Notes under the pieces: model-generated | Told to the model about the DNA's origin: nothing | Databases searched by the model: none | What the model saw: only the letters and a program-made list of their open reading frames with translations | Shown: piece after piece, positions 1 through 10,500 of the stretch | Position numbering within the stretch: position 1 is the first letter of the stretch | How the letters are laid out: each line of letters begins with the position of its first letter | Position numbers and translations under genes: made by a program | Source: Sphaerolaimus hirsutus | Lineage: Eukaryota; Nematoda; Chromadorea; Monhysterida; Sphaerolaimidae | Assembly: GCA_964036195.1 (NCBI GenBank) | Contig: OZ038453.1 | Span: 17,645,206 to 17,709,205 of the forward strand | Direction of reading: 5' to 3' | DNA length: 64,000 bases

Positions 1-290
1 TTGGAAGAGCTGCGAAAATGGGTACGGGTAGGGAAAGTGCCTACTCTCGCTTTTACTCACTTTTATTTTTTACTTGATAGAGAATCAAAAATATCCGATT
101 TTACGTTTTCCCTGCGTAAAAATACTGGTTTTTCATCTACTCACCTTTTACGCAGTGTAAAAGTAAAAAATAAATTAACATATTCCGTACTCAGGGGTGC
201 GTAAAAATAAAATACTTTATAAATGTTTACGTCTACTTCGAAAAAAAGTTTTTACTTTACTTTACAGTACTTTCAACCACTACGCAGGTG
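1..290. repeat. CGTAAA/GAGTAAA-rich repeat, truncated by window edge
   Basis: Alternating CGTAAAAGT, ACTCACTTTTA and ACTCAGGG-like words on both strands match the interiors of the CAGAGTTGTT family elsewhere in the window (for example 14268-14752 and 18239-19289). The left end lies outside the window. A possible right end with TTTCAACCACT is near 270-285. Short open frames here follow from the repeat and are not coding. Confidence 0.45.
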
Positions 291-1029
291 GTCCGATTGC
301 GGCAGCTATTTGGTGCTCAGTGTGTTTTTGGTAGCCGCGATGTTTTGGCCACTTGCCAACGCGCAAGTAGATAATGTGGCAATTACGGACCAGCAGAGGT
401 GGATGGTCATGCTCTTTGGCAGTGAGTTTTTTGACCAATTTTTGCGATTTTGTGGCCTTTTTTCTTGCGGATGCTGGACAGGGGTATTGTTTAAAGTAGA
501 GGTATGCTTTGCCCACGTATTTATCTTGTTTGGGTAAAATTCAAGGGAAGTATTCTGAAGGAGAATTTGTTCAGAATATAAATGACTCAATTATGTTTCC
601 ACATCATTTTACCAATGTCTCGTTGATGGTGTCAAAGATTTTTTTATGGGGAACAGAAAAAAAAATTAACCTTCCGGGAAATGGGGAACGGAAAGGTAAA
701 ATATTTGTCACTTGTTGTAAAATAAAAAGGTAAAAATTGTAGCCGCCGTAAAATGGAAAAATGCCCGAAAAAACGTAATAGCGTGTATCTTTGACAATTT
801 CATATCCAAAAAAACATACAAATGTAGGTATAAAGATAAATTACCATTTCCAGGAAAACTAAGTACTCATGAAGTGGATCCATTCGTCAATTTTGAGTCA
901 TCTATACGTAAATATAAAAATCGCACATACCCCCCAACCCCCCAGACATGGCCTCACCCAAACTAAACAACGACCGAGTAGACCCACTCGAACCCCAAAT
1001 AACTGGGACTTCCACAAACCCCCAAATGG
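291..1029. other. Unassigned stretch
   Basis: No recognisable gene, exon or complete transposon. Open frames on both strands overlap and are short, and none resembles a protein family I know. Confidence 0.4.
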
Positions 1030-1145
1030 GTGCGCGCGCGCGCCGCGTGGTGTGGAAGGTGATGCCGTTGCCGTCGCACCACATGCGCGACCATTTCGAA
1101 GATGGCACCGATGGAGGCGGCAAGGCTGCGGTTTGTGGCTGGGGG
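1030..1145. other. GC-rich, CpG-rich segment of unknown nature
   Basis: A roughly 115-base island with many CG dinucleotides (an alternating GCGCGCGC run near 1032-1044, then balanced codon-like sequence) stands out from the AT-rich surroundings. Both strands are open across it. It could be an orphan exon, a small CpG island or a transposon core; I recognise no protein family. Confidence 0.3.
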
Positions 1146-1213
1146 GGGGTTGGATTTATCGAATGTCTACTGTCTGTAGGGATCAGATTTTCTGGTTGTG
1201 CGAGGGGGAACTA

Positions 1214-1489
1214 CCGTAATTACTCGAATAATCGACCAGGGTAATTATTTTTTCGTCAGACTTTTTAGAGAGGGGGACTATTCGAGGGGGATTATCCAGG
1301 GGGGTGGGGTAAAATTTTCACGCAAGTTTATATCAACTTATTTCATGAAATATGCGTTTTTAAGGGCAACACATACATTTTTGTTAAAATTATGCCCAAT
1401 AAATAAATCATTTGCCTAAAGGGGAATTATTCGAGGGGGATCATTTTCCCCCACTCGTCTAACATGGTGAATTATTCAAGCAAATACGG
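1214..1489. mobile_element. TA-flanked inverted-repeat element, CCGTA family (CGAATAA-type interior)
   Basis: The left end is TA then CCGTAATTACTCGAATAA, and the right end is its imperfect complement, TTATTCAAGCAAATACGG then TA. The interior repeats TATTCGAGGGGG-like words on both arms. The element is non-autonomous with no coding capacity. It belongs to the family with copies at 4479, 8989, 12704, 19898, 20386, 25321, 51543 and 52938. Superfamily is not certain; TA duplication fits Tc1/mariner-like targeting. Confidence 0.6.
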
Positions 1490-1865
1490 TAGCCTGCACG
1501 CTGAGCTCAAAATATTCAGAACAATATTCAGAGCGGCGCACATTTGTGCGGTTATCTAAAAACACATTCTTCTATACAAAAATATAAAAAAAAATTTTAA
1601 ACCAAAACTGTGCACTGAAACATTTCAGACAGCAAAAAGAGACACTGACCCAAAGGCCACATTTTCTACGCTGGAAAGTGACGATCGAGTGCCAGTATAT
1701 AACTATCACAGGGTAGGTGATATTATCGACAAAGCGTTGGCAACTCTCCGCGCCATGGATAGGCATAATTGATCTCAGAGATACTTTGATTTTTTGGAAT
1801 CGGCAACGATTTTTCTTCCATCAATGTGGCGCCGCACACTGGTTTACAGCGGAAATGCATATAGG
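1490..1865. other. Unassigned stretch
   Basis: AT-rich sequence with no supported exon or repeat boundary. Confidence 0.4.
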
Positions 1866-2109
1866 TACTTACTTACGCAGACTCTGCAGTCGCACTGATT
1901 TATGCCTCACGTTGGAAGTGTGCCAATGGTAATTAATGCATGTGAGTTTTCTACAAAATAGAAAAATTCATCGTTGTGAACAAGTTAACGTTTAACGTTA
2001 TAACAGCAATGAATTTTGTCATCTTCTTATGTAAATTGCATGTGTTAAATATCGTTGGCACATTTCCAACGTGAACCACTCATGCAAGGTATAATGTCAC
2101 TCGAGTATA
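1866..2109. repeat. 250-bp dispersed repeat, diverged copy
   Basis: Shares the landmarks CGCACTGATTTATG, GTTGGAAG, GTGCCAATG, ATTTTGTCATCTT, ATCGTTGGCACA and a terminal GAGTATAT with the copies at 2895-3145 and 41377-41626. The two halves carry GTTGGAAGTGTGCCAA and its complement TTGGCACATTTCCAAC, so the unit is a degenerate inverted repeat. Non-coding. Confidence 0.55.
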
Positions 2110-2428
2110 TGTCAAATGCTTCTGCAAACATTTTTGGAAAAATGCTGTTAGCATAGTGTGTTACAACAGGTAGCAAAACAATTTCCGTCGTGAACTAGTG
2201 TGCGGGGCTATACGCCCACCATATAATCATTGTAAGGGCGTGAACTTTGGTGATATTTATTTACATAGACTGAGCTTAGAGAACGGTGATATTTATATCT
2301 TTCATTTCAACTCTAGCGTAACTGTCTATATGAAAAATTGAACAATCGTTGATATGTTATTAATTGATGGATATAAATTTGAAAGTTACTTTGAATAAAT
2401 TCAGACACACATAAATAGGAGAATGTTA

Positions 2429-2845
2429 GGCCGTGTTTACACGGATTTTTTTGTGACGACTTGACAACATTAAAAAGTCCAATAAGTTGAGTAAAAATAT
2501 TCCATATTCATGAGAAGAAGTGGTCAACTATACATTCTCCTTAGGCGAAATGCATGTCAAATTGCGGAATCGTGCTTGCAGCTCAAGCGTTAAAGACGTT
2601 TGAAAACATTTTGCTGTTGTCGGAAGTTGTCGGACAGTCTCCCCACAGCTTCCGACAACAACAAAATGTTTCCAAACGTCTATAACACCTGAACTTAAGC
2701 ACGATTCTGCAATTTGACATGCATATTCGCCTAAGGAGAATGTATAGTTGACCACTTCTTCTCATGAATATGGAATCTTCTTACTCAACTTATTGGACTT
2801 TTTAATGTTGTCGAGTCGTCACAAAAAATCCGTGTAAACGCGGCC
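2429..2845. mobile_element. Foldback MITE with TTA duplication (PIF/Harbinger-like)
   Basis: A nearly perfect palindrome of about 417 bp with two arms of roughly 200 bp meeting near 2633. The ends are GGCCGTGTTTACACGG and, as complement, GGCCGCGTTTACACGG. TTA directly flanks both sides (2426-2428 and 2846-2848). A 3-bp TTA duplication with ends beginning GGCC is typical of PIF/Harbinger and Tourist-like MITEs. No coding capacity. Confidence 0.75.
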
Positions 2846-2894
2846 TTATGAAAATTGAAATGAATAAAATATTTATAACACAAATTTAATTCAG

Positions 2895-3145
2895 TATACT
2901 CGGCGTACGTGATACTCTGCCCTCGCACTGATTTATGTCTCGTGTTGGAAGAGTGCCAATGATTGATTATTTAATCATGTGATTTCCATAAAAATATGAA
3001 AATAATTCGATGTGAATATGTTAATGAATAACATTATAACAATAATCAATTTTGTCATCTTTTTATGAAACTCGGACGCGTTAACCATCGTTGGCACACT
3101 TCCAGCGGGAACCACGCGTGCAGGGTGTAAAGTAACCGGAGTATA
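2895..3145. repeat. 250-bp dispersed repeat
   Basis: Begins TATACTCGGCGTACGTGATA and ends GTAACCGGAGTATA, so the extreme ends are inverted repeats of TATACTC. Nearly colinear with 41377-41626 and weaker with 1866-2109. Together with 1866-2109 it brackets the TTA foldback at 2429-2845. Confidence 0.65.
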
Positions 3146-3700
3146 TCATAGTAAAGCTCGTCACATAGTAAAATATTGTATGTTCAAGAAGATATTTATA
3201 TGACTAAACCACATTACTACAAAAGTCCGCCAAATTTTTAATGAAACTAGGTAAATCTATTTAAAATTGAACTATAATCCACCTTAACAAATGGGTACTG
3301 GCCCACTAGGTAGTCACGCAGTAGTACTTGTATAAGTTTTCAGACATACTAATATCATGACTAGAATATTCTGGAGCAGTGAGTAAAATATACATAAAAT
3401 ATCAACGATACACTAAGCACACGTTATCACAATTCACAAACCATGTCTATCACATTTTGCTGCAAAGAACCCAAGCAAATGACCAGTATAAACCACATAG
3501 AAGAGTGGCTGGCACTACACACACTAGTTGACAATAACTCCGTGTGTCAGTCAACTGAGCTGACCTGTTTTGGTTCAGATTTTAGCGGATGGGTAACGGA
3601 ATGATGTTCAAATTCAAATACCAATATTAATCTGTTTTAAACATTGTGCAGTCCATAGTTGTTAAAACAAAAAACGTAGGTAAAGTTCGTTTACTCAAAA
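3146..3700. other. Unassigned stretch with one arm of a CACACACTAGTT MITE
   Basis: Near 3508-3565 there is CACACACTAGTTGACA followed by CAGTCAACTGAG, one arm of the palindromic family seen complete at 48768-48929. The rest shows no gene or element. Confidence 0.4.
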
Positions 3701-3702
3701 AA

Positions 3703-3832
3703 ATACGCATACTCGAGTACTGAGTAAGTTCACGTTTCCTCCAAAATACGCATACTCGAGTACTGAGTAAGTTCACGTTTCCTCCAAAATACGCATACTC
3801 GAGTACTGAGTAAGTTTACGTTTCCTCCAAAA
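3703..3832. repeat. Tandem repeat, 43-bp unit, three copies
   Basis: Three adjacent copies of a unit containing ACGCATACTCGAGTACTG and CACGTTTCCTCC. The GTACTCGAGTAC-like palindrome is the core word of the CAGAGTTGTT family in its CTCGAG version, also seen at 10290-10410 and 55880-55990. The array probably lies inside a degraded member of that family, given TAGTTGTTAAAAC at about 3656. Confidence 0.75.
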
Positions 3833-3935
3833 ATACCTGTACTAGCATATACGAATTTTACTTTAAGCACGATTTGATGAAAACGTATGTGTGTGTAACG
3901 CCAGTGCCAAAATCACCCAAAAAAGCAGCGACTAC

Positions 3936-4249
3936 TCAAACTTCAGTATCCAACTGCACAAGCGCATCGGTTTTCACACACCCAGAAACGTGACAATGAA
4001 CACCAGCCAAATCCTGCATCAGTACTTTCCGCCGTTCCTCCCGACAATCGTCATTTCTCAGATCAATCTTAACGCCGCACTGACGAACTTCGGCCACTAC
4101 AGGCCTAGCCAACCGAGGTTCGGCTTTTTGGTGCGCTTTTTTCGGCTCATCAAAATCACCGACGGAGGCCATTTGGCACTGGGTCTGGGAGCTGCCTGCA
4201 TTCGAGTATACCGTCTTTTGGTAGCTGTCAGAGTTTTGGCTATGTCCAC
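3936..4249 (-). CDS. Candidate 3'-terminal exon ending in a PDZ-ligand motif
   Basis: On the minus strand a frame stays open to a TGA at 3936-3938. A good 3' splice site (pyrimidine-rich run, then AACACAG) places the exon start at 4249, phase 1, giving about 105 residues. The product is hydrophilic, rich in Ser, Gln, Asp and Lys, with no membrane segment, and ends D-T-E-V. The final T-x-V fits a class I PDZ-binding ligand, common at cytoplasmic tails of receptors and channels. It lies downstream of the 7TM exons at 7257-10792 on the same strand, so it may be that receptor's cytoplasmic tail, but no strong matching phase-1 donor was found. The opposite strand is also open, which lowers confidence. 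Composition is more balanced than the surroundings. Confidence 0.42.
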
Positions 4250-4319
4250 CTGTGTTAGTGGTGCAGGAAGTGAGGAAAGGTGCGGATGCAGTTTTTAGGC
4301 TACATGGGGACACTCCCGG

Positions 4320-4455
4320 ACCCTGTCAAATGTCAAATGTCATGCAAAGTGTCAAAAGTCATGGAAAATGCCCTGCAAAATGGCAACCGAGTTTCCATTA
4401 CTTTTGAAACTTTGCATTACATTTTACATTTTAGTTGGCTTTTTACAGGTTCTTG
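4320..4455. repeat. TGTCAAATGTCATG-type repeat
   Basis: Short near-repeats of TGTCAAATGTCATGC and AAAGTGTCAA, then inverted words (TTACATTTTACA). The same vocabulary recurs at 6374-6550, 14780-14935, 28910-29370, 41640-41760, 42420-42510 and 49985-50390. Boundaries here are uncertain. Confidence 0.5.
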
Positions 4456-4478
4456 GATTGGCACCAGAACAAGAACTA

Positions 4479-4845
4479 CCGTATTTCCTCGAGTTATCTA
4501 CTCTTGAATTGACCCCCTTCCCCTCGAAATACCTCACGTCTTGAATGATGTACATCATGTATGCAATTTATTTTATTACATGATGTAAATATTTATATTT
4601 GCATGTACACAAAAATGAGTGCCGATATATTTATGTCTGAACAAACCTATGCTGTTTTAAGCACATTTAAACTGTTTAGCTACAGTTATTACCAGTTTTG
4701 GGTATGAAAAAGCCTTTTTTTACGATCCTTCACGAAAATTTCTGACGAAAAAATAACCACAAGCTCGAATAAGCCCACCCTCAAAATTTGCAGGCGAAAT
4801 GATCAACCCCCTGGGGCTGGGGCGAGGTATTTCGAGGAAATACGG
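4479..4845. mobile_element. TA-flanked CCGTATT element, CGAAATACCCC type
   Basis: Begins TA-CCGTATTTCCTCGAG and ends CGAGGAAATACGG; the right flank is CA where TA would be expected, a likely point mutation. C-rich and G-rich arms carry the word TTCGAAATACCCCC in opposite orientations. Non-coding; lies between the candidate tail exon and the 7TM exons. Confidence 0.65.
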
Positions 4846-5053
4846 CATACAAGGTTAGATACAAATAACGTTGTGGTAGTGCGGCTACGGCATCGACAAA
4901 TAGCGTTATTTTTTACAACACAGTTTTTTGCATCAATTAAATGATAATAGACAATTGCAAACCAGAGTTAGTTCAACGTTTTTCTCACTTCCTTGACGTG
5001 ATATTTGTGAAACATAACTTTTTGCACCGAAATTTTGGGGATTTTGTGCTAAT

Positions 5054-5324
5054 TGGTGTGGTGTGGCACACACTAGTTTATCGGCTCAGTAAACTCGGAT
5101 TTGGTAAACTCATAAATCGACATTGAAAGCATTTCAGTTTATCAGAATGAGGTATCTGTCAACTACAGTTGACAAAGATATGAAATGACTCAGATGCATT
5201 CAATGTCGATCTCAATGTCGATTTATGAGTTTAGAGTCAGATGCATTCAATGTCGATTTATAAGTTTACCAAATCCGAGTTTACTGAGCCGGTAAACTAG
5301 TCTGTGCGGCACCAATATAACGTC
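5054..5324. mobile_element. Palindromic CACACACTAGTT MITE
   Basis: Long inverted arms: GGCACACACTAGTTTATCGG on the left and its near complement at about 5289-5320 on the right, then AGTAAACTCGGATTTGG mirrored at about 5264-5285. Central words GTCAACTACAGTTGAC form a second short palindrome. Ends resemble the GGCCC-CACACAC ends of elements at 11152, 48768, 56725 and 60159. Confidence 0.65.
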
Positions 5325-5506
5325 ATGTGTGGTGACGTAAACAATACTACCGTACTAACAATACTACCGAACAAGCTATGTATTTTTCTGAAGGAAACAC
5401 TCATGACATCATCGTTTATGAAATCAAATTTTTCCCAAGAAACGTCTGTCGCTTTTAGGCAATGCCCTTTTTAAAATGTTTCTTTTTGTGAAAGTGCGTG
5501 CATAAG

Positions 5507-6167
5507 TGAAGAGTTTGATTCCGAAACCCGTTATCTGCAGGTTTTTGGGTTTTTTGAAAATCGCATTTGAAACTTTGACATTGGCCCACGCGGGCATGCT
5601 TCAAGTGACAACGCTTGCCCGAAACTTTTTGAAAAGTTCATGAATTTCTCTGCATTTTCCATAATTACAACCCTCTGGCCGGGGTATATACCTAGAGTTA
5701 TGGTGATTTGTTTGACGTCACATCAGCATAAATGCATGCAGATAACGAGTTTCGGGTGCAAATTCATAAAAACCAGAAAAGATTTCCTTAACGAGTTTCG
5801 GATGCAAACTCCATTTTTGTATTTTTGTATGGTGATTTTGACACCTCCATACTAAATCCTTAACGAGTTTCGGATGCAAACTTTTTTCTCTGCAGATAAC
5901 GAGTTTCGGGTGCAAAAAATGATAGTTTTTTTTTGTAGATAACGGGTTTCGAGTGCAAACTCACCTATTTTGGGCTGCAGATAACAGGTTTCGGATGCAA
6001 AATTGCATTTTTTTCAAAAAACGATATCTCTGTATCTCGGGAACGGTATGAGATATTGAGGTAATTTTTTTTCTATCACGAAGAAATATATATATATACG
6101 TCAGATCCGAACTTAACTCAATTTTTTTCATTTTTGCACTTAACGGGTTATGGAACCAAACGCCTCA
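5507..6167. mobile_element. TGAGGC-family element with a GATAACGGGTTTCG array
   Basis: Ends are TGAAGAGTTTGATTCCGAAA and, as complement of the right end, TGAGGCGTTTGGTTCCATAA. The interior shares GAAAATCGCATTTGAAAC, TTGGCCC and CGGGCA landmarks with 57124-57898 and 61011-61896. Between about 5742 and 5998 lie six spaced copies of a word close to GATAACGAGTTTCGGGTGCA. The equivalent place in the other two copies holds a different but related word, GATACCCTGTTTCG. Confidence 0.65.
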
Positions 6168-6373
6168 AGTATTTTGCTCAGTAACTTTGCGGTCCACTGA
6201 ATATACTTAAAAAAAGCCGCTACGGTTTCACAAAGATAATGCTGTTCAATACAGTTACATTGTACTATATAAATTGTCACACAGGGATATTGTCAAATAG
6301 TTTCAAATACCTGTTGGTCTGTTTGACTGTCATGCTCGAATTAAATGGCATGCTCGAATACAGTGACATGGCG

Positions 6374-6550
6374 CGTCCCAAGCCCTGTCAAGTGAAAAGC
6401 CAAGTGTCAAATGTCATACAAATTAGTCAATTGTCATGCAAAGTGTCAATTGTCATGCTAAATTCAGTAATAGAATCTTTTCATTTTGTTTTTATTGACA
6501 TTTGCATGACATTTGACACCTGATCATATACATTACCAGGCTTGGGACTT
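6374..6550. repeat. TGTCAAATGTCATG-type element with GTCCCAAGCC ends
   Basis: Starts near GTCCCAAGCCCTGTCAAG and ends near CCAGGCTTGGGAC, a 10-bp terminal inverted repeat. The interior is packed with GTGTCAATTGTCATG and its complement. No coding capacity. Confidence 0.5.
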
Positions 6551-6851
6551 CAAATTCACATGAATTCACAAGTGAATTTGAAAATGTGCAAAAATGTATG
6601 AAAATTGGTTATTTTGAGTGAGAATAATCACTTTGGAGGGGATGTTTTTTGAGGGAAAAGTATTTCACTCATATTTACTCAAGAATTTTTACCTATATTT
6701 ATACCCAAGGCCACACAACAATGCTATCACTGCCACAAGTCTCAGGTCAAACAGAAAAGTGTAAAGAAAGATTAGACACCAAAAGACCAAAAGGCACCCA
6801 TGCAAATTCAACTACTCTCAAGAGTTCCTTATTCAGAAATACAAAAAGGTA
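6551..6851. other. Unassigned AT-rich stretch
   Basis: No supported exon or repeat boundary. The 103-aa plus-strand frame starting near 6649 runs into the adjacent transposon and is not supported as coding. Confidence 0.4.
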
Positions 6852-7254
6852 CTATATTTCTTCTAATAGAAGGGCGACATTCTATTTTTCGTCATTTTTT
6901 AAAATTGCCTTTCTATTGGAGACCGCCCTTTTTTCGCCAACTTTTCAGCTAATTTTTTGATAAGTTCTGTCAATGTCTTTCAAAGTGCTATAGAACAGTT
7001 CATAGAATAAATTTTCATAGTTCATTTAACATTTGAAGTTAAAATAGCACAAAATCAATGGACCAAAGCCATTAAATTACAGCATCCACAGAAATATTTT
7101 TCAATGCATTTGGCACCATCCCAGCGCTTTTTGTACCTTCTGTTGAAGACCGCCCTTCTATTCACTCCGCGGCCCAAACTAAGTTGAAAAAGTGTACCTT
7201 CTATTGGAGACCCCCTTCTATTAGAGACCTGCCCTTCTATTAGAAGTACTACGG
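6852..7254. mobile_element. TA-flanked CCGTATT element, AGAAGGGCG type
   Basis: The left end reads TA-CTATATTTCTTCTAATAGA (one base from CCGTATTTC) and the right end TAGAAGTACTACGG-TA. The arms repeat CTTCTATTAGAAG-like and AGAAGGGCG words; the shorter relative at 26316-26431 has the same words. It lies immediately downstream of helix 7 of the minus-strand receptor, and the receptor frame stays open through it. Confidence 0.6.
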
Positions 7255-7256
7255 TA

Positions 7257-7592
7257 AACGACCACAAACCAATCACAATAAAAAACCAACGTTTTTTCGC
7301 TCCTTTATGCCCAATCAGCTCTCCAATCGGCCAATCGCATACACAACCACAAAATCTGAAGTTGATCCTGCATTTGACACTAGACCACTGCTCAGCGTTG
7401 TTCGGACAGCTGACGCAGCAGCAGAGGAAACGGTGGCAACAGTCGAAACAGTGCCGCCGGACGTCCGCACTTAAGGCTACCAGCAGATAGGGGTTTGAGA
7501 GCATGTATGAGTAGAGACTTATGTACCATAGCATCACTGTGATTCGCCATGATGTCACTGTTAGAATGGAGGGGAAATATCGGATTGTGAAC
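7257..7592 (-). CDS. 7TM receptor exon 6: helix 7 and Cys-rich tail
   Basis: The acceptor CTCTCACAG places the exon start at 7592, completing an Arg codon in phase 2. It encodes a loop, helix 7 with S-N-P-Y (NPxxY position) and then V-R-R-H-C-F-D-C-C and further Cys clusters, plausible palmitoylation sites of helix 8. The frame stays open past 7257 into the TA-flanked element and stops only at 7055, so a donor within about 7290-7480 or use of transposon sequence as tail are both possible. The lower boundary given here is the transposon edge, not an observed splice site. Confidence 0.7.
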
Positions 7593-10500
7593 CTGTGAGA
7601 GGGGTGGATATATGTAATTGAAGACTATTATCGTTAAAATTAACCGACCGCAGATTTTGCAGTGAAATGAACCGTAACCCATTGAATGATGAACCAACAA
7701 ATTAATAGTCACTTATCACATTTCATAACTTTTACCGTCATTTAATGCATAACTCTACAATACATGGTAACATTCTCTGCGAAGCATGCGGTCCGATCAG
7801 TAAACAAGAAGAAAACTACCTTGTGATCACACTCAAGGTTAAAAAGAAGCACAGAACACAGCCTATGATGAGCAACTTTACATTGGCTTTCCTTGTCAAG
7901 ATGACTGCCTGGCTGCTCGCGTTTGATACAGCTGTAAAAAAGGATCGGAATGTTAAAGTTACCTAAATAATACAATGCATATTATTTGAGAGTGGTTGGG
8001 CCACCTCTGGCTGTTTCAGGTCAGATGGAAGACCCCGAAACCCGAAACAGCCGTAATTTCATATTTTCAACCTTTCTACATCGTAAATTGGATACTTTTA
8101 TGCGTGCCTTCAGTGTTTAAACAACTATTTATGTTGGGGCTTGTGGAAGGGACTCTCTCCAAATTTTGTATTTTCCCGAATAATTCCCCCACACTACTGG
8201 GATAAAGGAGGTCTATAAAAATGCACTCAGTTTGTATAACCACTAGTGATGGAATGGCGCCATGGCGCCATTGGCGCTCGGCGTCCTCTTCTCTGGCGCC
8301 TGGCGCCATGGCGCTTGGCGCAATTTTCACTGTCGCCCGGCGCCATTATTCTGAATGGCGCCATGGCGCCATTGGCGCCTAACGCCATTTTTCCTGGCGC
8401 TTTTCCATCACTAATAGCCACCAGTGACGTGAAAGCACCAAGGCACCAAGACCTGTGACTGGCACAGAAGGCACCGGCAGTGGTGGTGGTGAAATGCCTT
8501 CTCGAGTCTTGTGCCTTACGTATCTTGTAAGGCAACTGTAATTAATTTGTAAGGAGCATTCAATCTCTTCCCAGGTGTATTTTAAAACTCACAGCTGGCA
8601 ATTTGAATACTTTGTATTCTGGCTCTAATCACGGCTGCAAGGTAGACCAAAATCATGAACACGCAGAGTGCCGCATACGTAACATCGCTGTACAAATTTA
8701 CAGCTAATCTCAGCGTTTTATCGTGGCTGCTGATGACCCCGGATGCGTTCACGTGCAACTGCAACGCAATATGTATAAAAAATGATTTTCCAAGGAATTG
8801 AAATCTGAAAATATGGCTTTTACATAACCATAAACTTTACCTTGGGGCCGCATAGCAGAAATGGTAATGAGAAAACCACTGCGCCGGTCCAATGCAATGT
8901 GAGCAAATTCTTTGATTTCTCCAGACTTATCAGCTGAAACAAAATCACTAGTTGAATATCAATTGAGCGATTGAGGTCATTTGATCTACCGTATTTCCTC
9001 GAATTACCCCCAGGGGCTTTATTATTTCGCCGGCAAATTTTTAGGGGGGGGGGGGGGTAATTCGAGGGTGGGGGCTTATTCAAGGGTTTTTTTTGTTATT
9101 TCGACAGAAATTCTCGTGAAAGATCATAGTATATATTATGCTTTTACATATTCACCCAAAACTAGTACATTATTCCAGACGGGGGATATTTTGAAGGGGG
9201 TTGATTTTTTCCCCAGCTCGCTCAGACCTAAGGATATTTCAAGGGGGTATTTCGAGGGGGGGTTATTTCAAGGGGGGGGGGGTATTCAAGGGAGGGGTTA
9301 ATACAAGGGGAGGGAGTCAATTCAAGCGGAGATAATCCGACGAAATATGGTATTTATCACAAAAAAGATAAAGAAATGTACAGAAACTTACACTATCATT
9401 GGATCTGAATGGCTTTGTTATAATCATTAGTCTGTTAATCCCGAGTATCAGTACACCAAACATTGATGCATAAGCAAAGAATGCTGCAATATAAATTACC
9501 AGGAATGTCCAATCCTGCAAGGAAAAATTGATCCTTCATTCTGACACTGTTAGACACTGTGCTGGGTCTACTTTTGACAAAAATTTCAGTTATCAATGTT
9601 TTCATAAATATGTTAGACAAACCCTCTAAGCCCTCTCATGTAACGTAAAGAAATTTTTTTTCTTATGTGTGAAAGGTGAGTAAACGTAAATGAATTTTTA
9701 CTCAGGGAAAACGTAAAAGAGAGTATTTTTCGATTTTGCACCCAGGAAAACACAAGTGTGTAAATCTGAGAGCATCGCTTCGCTTTCCCCCTACCATCAC
9801 AACTGTGATCATTTCCACGGGGCAGGCCTGATACGCACACGTGCCCGATACGCACATATGCCCGTTTTTTTCACTTGACACTTTTTCAAGTGATTTTCAT
9901 GATTTTCAGATATGAGTAAAGTGCAAAAAAAGCTGCGCAATGACATTAGTGAACTTTTTTCACTTCACTCATATCTGAAAATCACTTGAAAATGTGTCAA
10001 GTGAAAAAAACACAGTGAAAAATAGCCATTTTTCACTGTTTTTAATTTGACACATTTTCAAGTGATTTTCAGATATGAGTGACGTGAAAAAGTTTACTAA
10101 TGTCATTGCGCAACTTTTTTTCATTTTACTCATATCTGAAAATCACTTGAAAAAGTGTCAAGTGAAAAAACGGGCATATGTGCGTATCGGGCACGTGTGC
10201 GTATCAGTGCACGCCCCATTTCCACTGGCATCTTCACAGCCGTTTCAATTCGTTTGAGTGATGTTTGCACAACGTTTTACGTTTTCTGTACTCGGGTACT
10301 TCAAAAAGTACACTGAGTAAACTGAAGTCAACTAAACACTAGTAAGCGTGAGTACAAGTATTTTTCAGGAGGAAACGTAAATGTATTTACTCAATACTCG
10401 AGTACACGTATTTTTGAGTAAGTAAATGTAAAAAATATGTAACAAGTAACTACGTAAATTACCTCAGAGACGAAATGACTTATCGTCACAAACTGTTTCA

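Noticed and set aside
2429-2845. Large inverted repeat as a terminator or attenuator
   Set aside because: Its size, TTA duplication and GGCC ends identify it as a foldback transposon; no bacterial context.
3703-3832. Three direct repeats as a possible CRISPR-like array
   Set aside because: No unique spacers; a plain 43-bp tandem repeat related to a dispersed element family.
7392-7712. 106-aa minus-strand frame overlapping receptor exon 6
   Set aside because: It is a different frame from the phase-consistent helix-7 frame and lacks membrane segments; treated as a shadow.
7745-7966. Open frames on both strands over receptor exon 5
   Set aside because: Only the spliced phase gives helix 6; the longer frames are shadows.
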